Below are positions 55,301 to 57,219 of a stretch of 64,000 nt of DNA, one piece after another. The notes under the pieces are model-generated. The model did not search any database. It saw only the letters and a program-made list of their open reading frames with translations, and was not told the DNA's origin. The position numbers and the translations under genes were made by a program. The number at the start of each line of letters is the position of its first letter. Position 1 is the stretch's first letter. Location of the stretch: contig JAXGGA010002360.1 in NCBI GenBank assembly GCA_038373865.1, forward strand, positions 60,385 to 124,384, read 5' to 3'. The stretch comes from Uloborus plumipes (Eukaryota; Arthropoda; Arachnida; Araneae; Uloboridae).

Positions 55301-55788
55301 CATTGTTCACGTTTTTGTGGAGATTTTTTACCTAAATGAACTATATGCCTATCTCTAACGGTTTAGAAATTAGCTATTGGGGCACGATAGGAGTGGACAC
55401 CATTTATGCGCCTCTGGCTGGAATTTCCAATTATTATCTTTTAAGCACATCCAATGTGAACTGATCTAATTACTGAATTTTCTTCAAATGAAGTCATAAA
55501 AAGCTTTTAACTTGAAACATGCACAAAAAATTAGATCACTATTATGATTATTTTTAGCAAATTTTTGAACTATTTAATTTTTTTAACGTTAGCACTACAC
55601 AAGGTCAAACTTTTTAAATTGAAACAAAAAACACAAACATTAAAATTGTCCTTTTATTAATATATTGCATACTTTGTAAATATATTTTTTACATATAGTA
55701 TATTGCCTTTTATAAATATATTGTATTTATTGTACAAATAGTTCTTTTTCCTATATTTTTAGTGTCTCCGAAAACTGAAAAATTGTGA
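10230..55788 (+). CDS. NFRKB: NFRKB (INO80G), INO80 complex subunit; whole spliced gene
   Basis: Nuclear factor related to kappa-B-binding protein is a subunit of the INO80 chromatin remodeller. In the known family its N-terminal DEUBAD domain binds and inhibits the deubiquitinase UCHL5, and a winged-helix-like domain follows in the middle. Here 22 exons with GT..AG borders give about 1207 residues, against about 1300 in vertebrates. Residues about 36-155 correspond to DEUBAD, with GENFKFGNPL and QQQYAYHLLRDIL blocks. Residues about 575-710 are the winged-helix-like region with VVGPVKGV, RDSAARLPNGEGTRA and GALDRLHYEKDPCVKY, the most conserved part. An Ala/Lys-rich helix (ERIHQAQAAAAKARKA) follows, then a Ser/Thr/Pro-rich tail. 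Start chosen at 10230: the first ATG after an acceptor, followed by an acidic serine-rich leader. The exon 10/11 junction does not keep phase. The coordinates span introns; the exons are listed separately. Confidence 0.93.
10365..10691. other. NFRKB intron 1
   Basis: 327 bases of AT-rich intron with a poly-T run near 10511. Nothing else was recognised. Confidence 0.8.
10692..10769 (+). CDS. NFRKB: NFRKB exon 2, residues 46-71
   Basis: Acceptor TTGCAG, donor AGA|GTAAGT. Encodes FKEVLNPSTWKMVLN, matching the family's helix with a conserved S/STW..VL pattern in the DEUBAD domain. Both ends are phase 0. Confidence 0.9.
11027..11262 (+). mobile_element. 5'-truncated CR1/jockey-type LINE tail in intron 2
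   Basis: From TTTTAAGCTGTTTAAATCTC to the terminal CATTTGTATTTGTAATG this matches the last about 230 bases of the LINE at 58434-59705, including the GTAGTGGGAACTTGG and GTTGGGCCCAGAGCCTGCT segments. It keeps only the end of the reverse transcriptase frame (with changes) and the 3' noncoding end, the usual result of truncated reverse transcription. Confidence 0.85.
11344..11399 (+). CDS. NFRKB: NFRKB exon 3, residues 72-89
   Basis: Acceptor TTTCACTAG, donor CG|GTGAGT. Encodes KLLPEFPENDEKEKEE, equivalent to the LPQFPED block of vertebrate NFRKB. It leaves two bases for a split codon completed by exon 4, or by the alternative frame at 12061. Confidence 0.88.
11400..13087. other. NFRKB intron 3
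   Basis: AT-rich intron with a poly-C run near 11579. Apart from the 42-codon frame at 12061-12187, no gene or delimited repeat was seen. Confidence 0.7.
12061..12187 (+). other. Possible alternative terminal exon or unknown coding remnant in intron 3
   Basis: After CCAAACAG a frame of 42 codons runs to TGA at 12185-12187. Its first base completes the split codon left by exon 3, so splicing exon 3 to it would keep frame and give a shortened DEUBAD-only product. The peptide has two cysteine pairs in the pattern C(10)C-K-M-C plus several His/Arg, and looks like real protein rather than random AT-rich translation. AATAAA follows at about 12247. I do not recognise the family. The pyrimidine tract before the acceptor is weak, so a stray fragment of another gene or transposon is equally possible. 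Confidence 0.35.
13088..13155 (+). CDS. NFRKB: NFRKB exon 4, residues 90-112
   Basis: Acceptor CTGCAG, donor AAAG|GTATGT. Encodes the GENFKFGNPLNQFF motif, almost identical to the vertebrate GENFRFGNPL block. Split codons at both ends join cleanly. Confidence 0.93.
13235..14170. repeat. Divergent repeat of family A in intron 4
   Basis: It begins CTAGGGGGCTCTGCCCCC, a short palindrome. It shares several ordered blocks with the copies at 8556 and 32195: AATTCGCCAAATAAA, GAGCCTTGAAAAATGGCTAAAT, TTTTTCAGAAAAAAAATC and TTTGTACCAAGTTTCTAGTC. It is clearly more diverged, with extra sequence, and its limits are approximate. No coding capacity is evident. Confidence 0.5.
14171..16151. other. Rest of NFRKB intron 4
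   Basis: AT-rich. CAGGGACGTAACTAGAGGGG at 14647 looks like a hAT start, but no matching end or target duplication was found. There is a 20-base poly-C run at 15539-15558 and poly-T near 15600. No coding sequence was recognised. Confidence 0.6.
16152..16279 (+). CDS. NFRKB: NFRKB exon 5, residues 113-155
   Basis: Acceptor TTCACAG, donor AAA|GTAAGC. Encodes DGFLSTDVVEV and then the QQQQYAYHLLRDILISRK helix that closes the DEUBAD domain. Phase 0 end. Confidence 0.92.
16622..18054 (+). mobile_element. Tc1/mariner-superfamily element with 162-bp inverted repeats
   Basis: The ends CAGGGTGTTCCGTGACAAAT (left) and its near-perfect inverse (right) are flanked by TA at 16620-16621 and 18055-18056. 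The inverted repeats run for about 162 bases (16622-16783 and 17893-18054) with only scattered mismatches. The element carries one transposase-like frame, now broken (see 16866-17884). It sits in intron 5 of NFRKB in the same orientation as the gene. Confidence 0.92.
16866..17884 (+). pseudogene. Broken Tc1/mariner-type transposase
   Basis: The ATG at 16866 begins a helix-turn-helix region (ELADMHLIYGFANGNGRAA) typical of arthropod transposases with a DUF4817-like N-terminus, followed by a second basic segment. The catalytic triad is still visible: D in MMDEEYFTRDG, D in MWFQHDG, and D in PPRSSDLN, with 36 residues between the last two. A frameshift lies between about 17155 and 17192, and the family's conserved NVWAG tryptophan codon is a stop (TGA at 17459-17461). 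Without them the product would be about 340 residues, the usual length. It cannot make a full enzyme. Confidence 0.88.
18459..18642 (+). CDS. NFRKB: NFRKB exon 6, residues 156-216
   Basis: Acceptor TTTCTTAG, donor CCAG|GTAGAA. Contains SERTRLRYFSTLQDLCEEIG followed by an acidic SSEDEN stretch, matching the RYLKVLREVKEECGD..SSDEED block of vertebrate proteins. Confidence 0.9.
18643..19103. other. NFRKB intron 6
   Basis: 461 bases of AT-rich intron; nothing recognised. Confidence 0.8.
19104..19223 (+). CDS. NFRKB: NFRKB exon 7, residues 217-256
   Basis: Acceptor TTTCAG, donor CCCA|GTAAGT. Encodes a lysine-rich linker (KVSKKYKKQ) followed by a Ser/Thr-rich run. Low conservation; called from splice sites and phase continuity. 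Confidence 0.8.
19504..20481. mobile_element. Degenerate pogo/Tc1-like TIR element in intron 7
   Basis: CAGTCAAACTGACTTATTAGG at the left and AAGCTTGACTG at the right are imperfect inverse ends, with TA at 19502-19503 and 20482-20483. Two long poly-A runs (19556, 19923) lie inside. No transposase motif is visible. Ends and TA flanks suit the Tc1/mariner superfamily, but the inverted repeat is short and diverged, so this is a moderate call. Confidence 0.5.
20725..20828 (+). CDS. NFRKB: NFRKB exon 8, residues 257-291
   Basis: Acceptor GTTTTAG, donor CCA|GTATGT. Encodes a helical, charged segment (EVSEERYREMLSTHRLR) likely equivalent to the KIMLKKHHEKR segment of vertebrate NFRKB. Phases match on both sides. 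Confidence 0.83.
20829..22376. other. NFRKB intron 8
   Basis: AT-rich intron; no repeat with clear ends and no coding sequence recognised. Confidence 0.7.
22377..22464 (+). CDS. NFRKB: NFRKB exon 9, residues 292-320
   Basis: Acceptor ATATTTAG, donor AGCT|GTAAGT. Encodes DHPELVIAHIDLKEITSR, matching the HPDLLTGDLTLNDIMTR block of vertebrates. Confidence 0.88.
22612..23757. repeat. Interspersed repeat starting CTAGCTTAATACCCGGCGTT
   Basis: It opens with a GC-rich segment containing the short palindrome CCCGGCGTTGCCCGGG, a style of repeat start widespread in arthropod genomes. It ends in a TATATATATA-rich segment with ATAGATATAGAT near 23757. The middle is interrupted by a MULE-like MITE at 23075-23372. 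No open reading frame or inverted ends were seen. The superfamily is not assigned. Confidence 0.5.
23075..23372. mobile_element. MULE-like MITE with 9-bp target duplication
   Basis: Long inverted arms of about 55-60 bases include GCATCAAGATTAAGTTTCAC and CACTTTGGATCC on the left and their exact inverse on the right. The flanks AGTCTACAT at 23066-23074 and 23373-23381 are identical 9-bp repeats, the duplication length typical of Mutator-like elements. The 298-bp unit has no coding capacity. It is nested in the repeat at 22612-23757. Confidence 0.8.
25191..25269. repeat. Perfect 28-bp inverted repeat with 23-base loop
   Basis: 25191-25218 (GTAAAGTTTAAATCC..AAAATG) is exactly inverse to 25242-25269, separated by 23 bases. 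RNA or single-stranded DNA from here would form a strong hairpin. It lies inside the element at 24566-27033. Confidence 0.9.
26280..26854. repeat. Four exact copies of GGGACGGAAATGACA
   Basis: Copies lie at 26280-26294, 26295-26309 (directly adjacent), 26451-26465 and 26840-26854, all in the same orientation. The motif is GC-richer than its surroundings. It may be an internal protein-binding site of the element. Confidence 0.85.
27840..28870. repeat. Degenerate tandem units of about 168 bp in the right arm
   Basis: A block running from ATATCTCTxTAATGCC through CAAGACAGTTTTT, CTCCATGCATTTG and CCACAGGCCGTTTTTGGGGAGTG recurs with the GGGGAG landmark near 27967, 28168, 28336, 28662 and 28830. 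Spacings are 168 or about 200, with one 326-base gap filled by other arm sequence. Inverse copies with CACTCCCCAAAAACGGCC lie near 24441 and 27081 in the left arm. Confidence 0.8.
29229..29772 (-). mobile_element. CR1/jockey-type LINE, 5'-truncated, minus strand
   Basis: It is the same family as 58434-59705, inserted in the right arm of the long-arm element between GCAAAAAA and ATGGCTATATC. It keeps the C-terminal about 140 codons of the reverse transcriptase ORF (29297-29746 is open, matching from YLKKDINVLERVQRRATRLV to DSFKRAIDLHWGL), then the 3' end with TACAAATACAAATACAAATG. At its truncated 5' end a block of about 23 bases containing CAGCATACTCCAAATGAG occurs twice, 30 bases apart (29706 and 29736), a local duplication. 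Confidence 0.88.
29926..30698. other. End of NFRKB intron 9
   Basis: AT-rich intron between the long-arm element and exon 10. Nothing recognised. Confidence 0.7.
30699..30975 (+). CDS. NFRKB: NFRKB exon 10, residues 321-412
   Basis: Acceptor TGCTGTAG, donor AACAG|GTAATA. Encodes a basic PLKKKR patch, a possible nuclear localisation signal, then a polar acidic linker. It ends with two bases of a split codon, but the next recognised exon begins on a codon boundary. A short exon may therefore be missing or the sequence may carry an indel. Confidence 0.8.
30976..32033. other. NFRKB intron 10, possibly hiding a short exon
   Basis: 1058 bases of AT-rich sequence. The phase break between exons 10 and 11 predicts an unrecognised exon of length 3n+1 here, or an indel. 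I scanned for acceptor/donor pairs and found none with the right phase that also looks conserved. Confidence 0.5.
32034..32138 (+). CDS. NFRKB: NFRKB exon 11, about residues 413-447
   Basis: Acceptor TTTTAAAAG, donor AAAA|GTAAGT. Read on a codon boundary it encodes CFFALLRDIFCESVEQKLS, matching the SFFSLLLEILLLESQASL helix of vertebrates. The other frames have a stop, so this frame is right even though it does not follow in phase from exon 10. The acceptor has a short pyrimidine tract. Confidence 0.85.
32195..33475. repeat. Interspersed repeat, family A, copy 2, with internal 203-bp tandem duplication
   Basis: It starts at GTGCAATAAATGTAAAG, as does copy 1 at 8556, and ends in GTCATCTTTATATATATAGATGA. 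A block from GAAAATCCACTAAATTTG to AAATTAAAAATTTGGCT is present twice in tandem, starting at 32923 and 33126 with few differences, so the duplication is recent relative to the copy. It contains CCAAAAATGAGATTAATTAA and GTTTCAGGTCTGTGGGTGCT blocks shared with 8556 and 34600. No coding capacity is evident. Confidence 0.75.
33941..34431 (-). other. Unidentified coding-like remnant, minus strand, in intron 11
   Basis: Read on the minus strand, 34415 down to about 34250 is open for about 57 codons and looks like real protein (NEEFNVLNKLMSLKDFQ, then a KAPKYQKGV stretch), ending in TGA. From 34207 down to 33941 a second open stretch in another frame follows, rich in Thr, Asn and Lys (IITPLKTPINW-like, then KSGRKFLNR), ending in TGA or TAA after HFSF. 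The frame change lies in or near a poly-T tract. I do not recognise the family. It could be a decayed transposon ORF or a retrocopy. It is antisense to NFRKB. Confidence 0.4.
34600..35150. repeat. Interspersed repeat, family A, copy 3
   Basis: It shares nearly the full order of blocks with 32195-33475: AACAATTCGCCAAATAAATC, GGAAAATGGATCTAGTGTTTCAG, CAGAAAAAAACCC, CAATTATGGCGGA, and a run of AAACAAAC ending ATCTTTATATATATGA. It lacks the 203-bp duplication. Same orientation as copy 2. Confidence 0.75.
35151..36403. other. Rest of NFRKB intron 11
   Basis: AT-rich. A 73-codon minus-strand frame at 35399-35620 (ending DTPILK) has a protein-like composition and might belong with the remnant at 33941-34431, split by repeat copy 3, but I cannot show this. 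A (TTATTAT)-rich stretch lies near 36118-36145. Confidence 0.4.
36404..36530 (+). CDS. NFRKB: NFRKB exon 12, about residues 448-489
   Basis: Acceptor TACTACAG, donor ATTA|GTGAGT. Contains LFEWLNFQESWSDLVTSALKFLAGD, matching the family's SLNSWF..NWAELVLPALQYLAGE block. Confidence 0.92.
36531..37307. other. NFRKB intron 12, left part
   Basis: AT-rich, no gene or delimited repeat recognised. The last four bases (ATAT, 37304-37307) are the target duplication of the gypsy element. Confidence 0.6.
37308..37924 (-). repeat. 3' LTR of the gypsy element (element orientation)
   Basis: 617 bp, TG..CA termini. Nearly identical to 43102-43720. It is next to the polypurine tract at about 37925-37938. Confidence 0.95.
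37925..37938 (-). promoter_or_regulatory. Polypurine tract
   Basis: On the minus strand the bases directly before the 3' LTR are GGGAAGGGGGCAA, the purine-rich primer site for plus-strand DNA synthesis in LTR retrotransposons. Confidence 0.85.
38157..43001 (-). CDS. Ty3/gypsy Gag-Pol polyprotein (fused, intact)
   Basis: One uninterrupted frame of 1614 residues. Residues about 1-190 are a predicted coiled coil made of repeated units (MATNQEQLKSDL and VENRITTVENHVEKKI each occur repeatedly). A capsid-like region follows. The zinc knuckle CWKCGGEGHVRKNC is at about 409-422. Aspartic protease: VDTGANVTII near 460. Reverse transcriptase: FCVDYRRLN near 780 and the YLDD catalytic motif near 880. 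RNase H: LDTDASHES near 1028. Integrase: HHCC finger near 1268-1310 and the D..D..E residues in DILGP, SDQGRNF and DGMVERFNR (about 1338-1435), then a GPY-type C-terminus (WDGPYTV) without a chromodomain. Gag and Pol are in the same frame, so no frameshift is needed. The start is the first ATG after the primer-binding site. All key residues are present. Confidence 0.95.
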   Translation of the reverse strand: MVITRAMEEQLNKLLDAINAVKSDMTANQEQLKNDMAIMATNQEQLKSDLTASITSSQEEIKNDMATLATNQGQLKSDLTASITSSQEEIKCDLTSMKSLVENKFANMENKVGAIEEKVDSVENRITTVENHVEKKIKELESKLSASCNNSDGVENRITTVENHVEKKIKELESKLSASYNNSSDCVAAAGTSRPSIKLATFDGKTSWNIYKKQFLIVAEANSWDSSTKACQLAASLRGDAAEILQTFPEDKLCDFEALSSALELRFGEACQKEFSQLQLKSRLQRAGETLQVFAADVERLSHLAFSNCPSDVRDNLALNYFIDGVRSPEIQTALRMADIKDLKSGLVYAMKFEAAQQTSRRDRHSIRSVDVSAPDSNSTRLSEVERQIKEILGTLKKTRKDQSGQPLKCWKCGGEGHVRKNCEARQEKKKSPKVFQISPRSGGCNGLFIYAYVNGFPCEMIVDTGANVTIIKTDVARKFGLKILWTPPCVTLQTVTGDKIEIEGKVNLEIMFGSATYHHTAFVADITDPFILGLDFLRKFDFSIDFKNNELHSMREDIAIFNTENNLKSAHQIIAQTDLSIPSRSEVLIPGSLKENNSFKFGLIEYPNQSNSPKGVLVASTLVDLSRNAVPVRVANVSERPRNIKKGEVLATCTPVNCIIRRIDSSETVSSESLTSKLIGSAPLSKDQRYAAEKLVDNFKQVFSSTSEDVGRTSLTQHRIDTGDHPPIKQLPRRLPFAKKEEVEILLKEMQENDVIEPSSSPWASPIVLVRKKDGSTRFCVDYRRLNDITKKDSYPLPRIDDTLDTLSGHKWFSTLDLKSGYWQVEIHPDDREKTAFTTGQGLWQFKVMPFGLCNAPATFERLMESVLRGLSYESCLVYLDDIIIIGRSFEEHLANLRKVLQKLKEANLKLSPSKCNLFRREVNYLGHIISSEGVRTDPDKVSAVKNWSRPENVHQLRSFLGLCTYYRKFVKGFSNIARPLHKLTESKQKFEWSKECEDAFLQLKEALTSTPILSYPQPGKSFILDTDASHESVGAVLSQEVDGNEHVIAYWSKCLSKSERNYCVTRKELLAIVKAVEHFHHYLYGRKFLLRTDHASLTWLLNFKNPEGQVARWIQRLQEYDIEIKHRKGLSHGNADALSRRPCSENCHYCSRIEKQYGTTIPTACQVTATSTSSDPDPWSDDQVRKDQLEDPDLKPIIELMEKDSRRPSWQDVSIYSPATKRYWALWKSLQLRNGVLYRKWESDDGKAFKWQLLLPRSRIPDVLKELHSSPTGGHFGILKTLHKVRERFFWSKTKDDVEKWCHSCDACAARKGPKRRSRGKLHLYNVGAPFERIGIDILGPLPKTTDGNKYILVAIDYFTKWPEAYSIPDQEATTVAETLVQHWISRYGTPLQIHSDQGRNFISAVFKGLCDILKIEKTRTTPLHPQSDGMVERFNRTILNNLSLMVSKNQQDWDKKLPLFLLAYRSAVHETTGYSPSQMLFGRELRLPCDLVFGLPPDAPSSPEEYVQDLQARLEDVHHFARERINIATEKMKTRYDTRSTGHDFQEGDKVWLWNPIRRKGLSPKLQSHWDGPYTVLHRLNDVVVRIQKSSHSKPRVVHYDRLTPYYGHSS
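43080..43097 (-). promoter_or_regulatory. Primer-binding site, complementary to tRNA-Lys (CUU) 3' end
   Basis: On the minus strand, 4 bases after the 5' LTR, lies TGGCGCCCAACGTGGGGC. The plus strand here (GCCCCACGTTGGGCGCCA) equals the 3' end of the common animal tRNA-Lys(CUU) including CCA, over all 18 bases. Confidence 0.9.
43102..43720 (-). repeat. 5' LTR of the gypsy element (element orientation)
   Basis: 619 bp, TG..CA termini; promoter and transcription start should lie here on the minus strand. Partner of 37308-37924. Confidence 0.95.
43725..44029. other. NFRKB intron 12, middle part
   Basis: About 300 bases of AT-rich intron between the gypsy and hAT insertions; nothing recognised. 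Confidence 0.7.
44038..45778. mobile_element. hAT element with 15-bp perfect TIRs and 8-bp target duplication
   Basis: The ends CAGGGGTGGCCAACC are exact inverse repeats of 15 bases, followed on both sides by GTGGCAC subterminal motifs. GTGTAAAT flanks both sides (44030-44037, 45779-45786). At 1.74 kb it is long enough for a transposase remnant. Short coding-like segments such as LKxKCQDAGLQI and LALASDNQRK can be read on the plus strand near 44205-44290, but stops and frame changes are frequent. It is therefore a decayed former autonomous copy, of the kind with CAGGGGTGGCCAACC ends seen in hAT Charlie/SPIN-like groups. Confidence 0.92.
45787..46113. other. NFRKB intron 12, right end
   Basis: AT-rich intron leading to the TTTCCAG acceptor of exon 13; nothing else recognised. 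Confidence 0.7.
46114..46303 (+). CDS. NFRKB: NFRKB exon 13, about residues 490-552
   Basis: Acceptor TTTCCAG, donor AGAGT|GTGAGT. Encodes FVPFLDYKEKQQQWQWIG and LCQQWLESKDD, matching FSPFVEFKEKTQQWKLLG and FQLWLETKD of vertebrates. It lies about 9.6 kb after exon 12, the intron being filled by the gypsy and hAT insertions. Confidence 0.92.
46328..46386. repeat. (TATT)n/(ATT)n microsatellite
   Basis: About seven TATT units followed by about ten ATT units. It lies in intron 13, directly before a TIR element. Confidence 0.95.
46407..46605. mobile_element. 199-bp palindromic MITE
   Basis: The ends ACTTAGGCAGGAATTCAAGT and the inverse of GACTTAGACAGGAATTCAAG match with two or three mismatches, and both continue into GAAACAC-like sequence. 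The interior has further inverse GCAATCGC/GCGATTGC motifs, so the whole unit folds on itself. A TAG/TAA-like 3-bp flank would suit PIF/Harbinger, but the limits are not certain. Confidence 0.7.
46606..47327. other. Rest of NFRKB intron 13
   Basis: AT-rich intron; no gene or delimited repeat recognised. Confidence 0.7.
47328..47388 (+). CDS. NFRKB: NFRKB exon 14, about residues 553-573
   Basis: Acceptor CCTACAG, donor CAA|GTTAGT. Encodes GWIVRPTADEEKKIYREQ, matching DYVVRPSTGEEKRVFQEQ. Confidence 0.92.
47504..47678 (+). CDS. NFRKB: NFRKB exon 15, about residues 574-631
   Basis: Acceptor TTTTTAG, donor TTGG|GTAGGA. Start of the winged-helix-like region: PHKAFTFKVHGYEAVVGPVK and KAREHSLLTSDRPPFVTILS are near identical to the vertebrate protein. 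Confidence 0.95.
47679..48419. other. NFRKB intron 15
   Basis: TACAGTGCATCTCATAAATAT at about 47792 resembles one end of a Tc1-like element, but no matching right end was found. Otherwise AT-rich intron. Confidence 0.55.
48420..48523 (+). CDS. NFRKB: NFRKB exon 16, about residues 632-666
   Basis: Acceptor ATTTCAG, donor CAA|GTATGT. Encodes VRDSAARLPNGEGTRADICE and LLKDSQYLA, the best conserved block of the family. Confidence 0.95.
48624..48765. mobile_element. Mariner-like terminal fragment in intron 16
   Basis: AGGGTGACCGGAAAGTAATG resembles mariner terminal repeats (TTAGG..GxCCGxAAAGTAATGTCG style). It is followed by about 100 bases of mariner-like leader without coding motifs. No opposite end is found nearby, so it is a truncated copy. 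The right limit is approximate. Confidence 0.4.
48766..49116. other. Rest of NFRKB intron 16
   Basis: AT-rich with a poly-T run near 49018; nothing recognised. Confidence 0.7.
49117..49240 (+). CDS. NFRKB: NFRKB exon 17, about residues 667-707
   Basis: Acceptor TTTTAG, donor TTTG|GTAATT. Encodes VVSGALDRLHYEKDPCVKYD and KLWIYLHRHR, the end of the winged-helix-like region. Confidence 0.95.
49241..49785. other. NFRKB intron 17
   Basis: 545 bases, AT-rich; nothing recognised. Confidence 0.8.
49786..49859 (+). CDS. NFRKB: NFRKB exon 18, residues 708-732
   Basis: Acceptor TTATCTAG, donor TTT|GTGAGT. Encodes ERIHQAQAAAAKARKAVQ, an Ala/Lys-rich helix identical in pattern to vertebrates. Confidence 0.93.
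50269..50327. repeat. 15-bp inverted repeat in intron 18
   Basis: TAGCTTTTTAATGTT at 50269-50283 is exactly inverse to 50313-50327. The 29-base loop also contains CAATCTAAAACACAATCTAAA, a short direct repeat. It could be a relic of a small TIR element. The rest of intron 18 (49860-50569) is unremarkable. Confidence 0.75.
50570..50707 (+). CDS. NFRKB: NFRKB exon 19, residues 733-778
   Basis: Acceptor CTCTTTTCAG, donor CAG|GTACTA. Start of the Ser/Thr-rich C-terminal tail (TTTTPECVTV, SPRGGASPRTQ). Called from splice sites and phase. Confidence 0.82.
51081..51349. mobile_element. Probable small hAT-type MITE in intron 19
   Basis: CTGGGGTGGATACAAGGGAG at the left and the inverse of CAAGGGCGGATCGAGAAATT at the right are imperfect inverse ends of the hAT style, with G/C-rich subterminal blocks. 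The flanks CCTGTAGC and CTTTTAGC agree at 6 of 8 bases, so the duplication is decayed or the limits are slightly off. No coding content. Confidence 0.45.
51590..52080 (-). pseudogene. LINE-type RNase H / C-terminal fragment, minus strand
   Basis: Open on the minus strand for 150 codons (52053 to 51601). IPGNKVTDRLAK matches the end of the RNase H fold (G-N-E/K-x-A/T-D-x-L-A-K) encoded at the C-terminus of some non-LTR retrotransposons in arthropods. LTYPELHS, VQHIPPAHHKY and LSRLTTGHHECLGF match the segment that normally follows, with its leucine-rich LSRLL.GH. pattern. The upstream reverse transcriptase and the first catalytic RNase H residues are missing, so this is a truncated remnant. Confidence 0.65.
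52081..52483. other. End of NFRKB intron 19
   Basis: AT-rich intron up to the acceptor of exon 20; nothing recognised. Confidence 0.7.
52484..53448 (+). CDS. NFRKB: NFRKB exon 20, residues 779-1099
   Basis: The longest exon, open for 965 bases. Acceptor TTTTAG, donor GCCAG|GTTAGT. Encodes a disordered-looking tail rich in Ser, Thr, Pro and Gln, with VTKAKVTSIAGLPTTAIAG and IVIKQEPG; IKQEP resembles a sumoylation-type psi-K-x-E site. TGTVQNFRVQGGNICQQ resembles the TATNFRIQGKDVLRLP block of vertebrates. Confidence 0.88.
53645..53822. mobile_element. 178-bp hAT MITE with exact 8-bp duplication
   Basis: The ends CAGGCTCGT and its inverse ACGAGCCTG are flanked by CTGAGCAA at 53637-53644 and 53823-53830. 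The interior has an 18-base poly-A run and a C-rich run. It is in intron 20 of NFRKB. Confidence 0.82.
53995..54290. mobile_element. Possible pogo-like MITE in intron 20
   Basis: The left end CAGTAGAGCTTTATTAATAC and the inverse of the right end (CAGTTAACCCTTATTAATTC) agree over most positions. TA precedes the left end; the right flank is TG. Decayed; moderate call only. Confidence 0.4.
54291..54974. other. Rest of NFRKB intron 20
   Basis: CAGTGGCATACAGAG at 54394 looks like a hAT start followed by poly-T/poly-G, but no end was found. Otherwise AT-rich. Confidence 0.6.
54975..55273 (+). CDS. NFRKB: NFRKB exon 21, residues 1100-1199
   Basis: Acceptor TATATTTAG, donor AAAAG|GTAACA. Continues the low-complexity tail and ends in QQTIIK, comparable to APIIKGN of vertebrates. 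Reading through the donor would give a stop six codons later (TGA at 55291-55293), a possible alternative end. Confidence 0.8.
55274..55762. other. NFRKB intron 21 or alternative 3' end
   Basis: 489 bases. If the donor at 55274 is not used, this is 3' untranslated sequence after a stop at 55291-55293. No repeats seen. Confidence 0.55.
55763..55788 (+). CDS. NFRKB: NFRKB exon 22 (last), residues 1200-1207
   Basis: After acceptor ATATTTTTAG the phase-matched frame reads VSPKTEKL and stops at TGA 55786-55788. SPK is shared with the C-terminus of vertebrate NFRKB (APSPKQAPEQQ). Two AATAAA signals follow about 165-180 bases later. Because the coding part is so short, this exon rests on splice phase and context. 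Confidence 0.6.
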
Positions 55789-55952
55789 GACATGCTGTCA
55801 ATTTATGCAGTGAATCAAAGCTTCAAGTGGAAAAAATTATAAAATAATGGAATGATTTATGCTTTTTTCTAAATCAAAGAACAATTGTGCTGGAACTGAT
55901 TGAGGCAATCACAATAATTACTAGTGCTGCTTTTAAAAAGTTTTCAACTTTT

Positions 55953-55970
55953 AATAAATGTAAAAATAAA
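55953..55970 (+). terminator. NFRKB polyadenylation signals
   Basis: Two canonical AATAAA hexamers lie at 55953-55958 and 55965-55970, about 165 and 177 bases after the stop codon. A TGTGTGTATGTATGTGTGTG stretch (about 55999-56026) follows, the GT-rich downstream element expected at a cleavage site. A third AATAAA is at 56043. Confidence 0.75.
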
Positions 55971-56048
55971 TGTCAGATTTTATTATTTATTTTATTGTAA
56001 TGTGTGTGTATGTATGTGTGTGTGTGTTTTGACCTTCTGTTTAATAAA

Positions 56049-56841
56049 TTGAAGAGTATAAAAATGTAGTTTTCTATTTATTTGTTAGTAGTACTTTTTG
56101 AGCATGCCACTGCTTGCAATCTACTCAGTAAACAAATATGAAATTAACAATAATTTAATGCGAGGATACCAAGTAATAATTTGGCATTTCACATTCATAG
56201 TTCAGTAAGGAAGGATTTAACTGCAGCTCAGAAGGACTTTGGCTATGGCAAAATTTCTTCAGTACAGGCAGACCTATCATTTGAAAGTTTTCCAGAGGAG
56301 AGATAGAGGCAAGAATACATTTTCAATGGTTTTATACAACAAAAAACAACAATATACATACAAAAATGAATAATTACAGTATGTTCTTACAATCTGGAGA
56401 AGGGGGCATTGACCCCCCCCCCCCTTAATTGCTTGAATGACAGCCGTGATTCCAAACTTTATTTTAATAAACACTGAATTGAAATGTGGGTTTTGCTGGC
56501 TTTTTGACCATGTTAAGTTGTTCTATAAAGCTTCTGAAGTATTTTCTAAGCTTAAAACAAAAGAAAAAGGTTTCCATTTAATTGTAGCATCCTAGCTATA
56601 TTACATGGGTACCACTCTTCCATTCTGAGGACAGATTTCTGTCAATTAAAGTTTTATTTTCCTTTAATTACTATTATAGATTGCTATTATTTGTTGAAAT
56701 TGTTCAAGAACAAAAATAAATAAAAAGAAAGTTATAGTTGGAAAGTATATTTCAGTTATCAGGAATTTTTTAAAATATTCTAATATTAATTTCATTACAA
56801 CATGATGAAATATCCACTAATTTATGAAAAATTGAAAAATT
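56049..56841. other. Downstream intergenic stretch
   Basis: AT-rich, no gene recognised. A C-rich run lies at 56413-56424. Confidence 0.6.
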
Positions 56842-57219
56842 TGTTATTACAGGGGTGATTGTGTTCTGGTATTTTACCGGATTTCCGGTATTTTCATGAT
56901 TGACTCTAGTATTTTCATGTTTGAAAATACCAGAAATAGAGTATTTTTAATTATGCTTTTATCGTCCCACCTCCGGAATTTTTTTTGCTTTTCCGAATTT
57001 TCGATGATTATACCAATAATTATTAATAATATTCATCGAATAGAAGTGTTAAGATTCGCAGAATAAATAGTAATTCTGTTAGACTTTTGCTTTCTCATTA
57101 AAATATTTTTTGGAGATTATTTGTTCAACACCAGCTCAAAAGTAACTTTTTTGCTCATTTACAATCAGGGCGGGTCTTAAGCCGATTGGGCCGATTTTTC
57201 CCAATCGGGCCCCGCTCTA

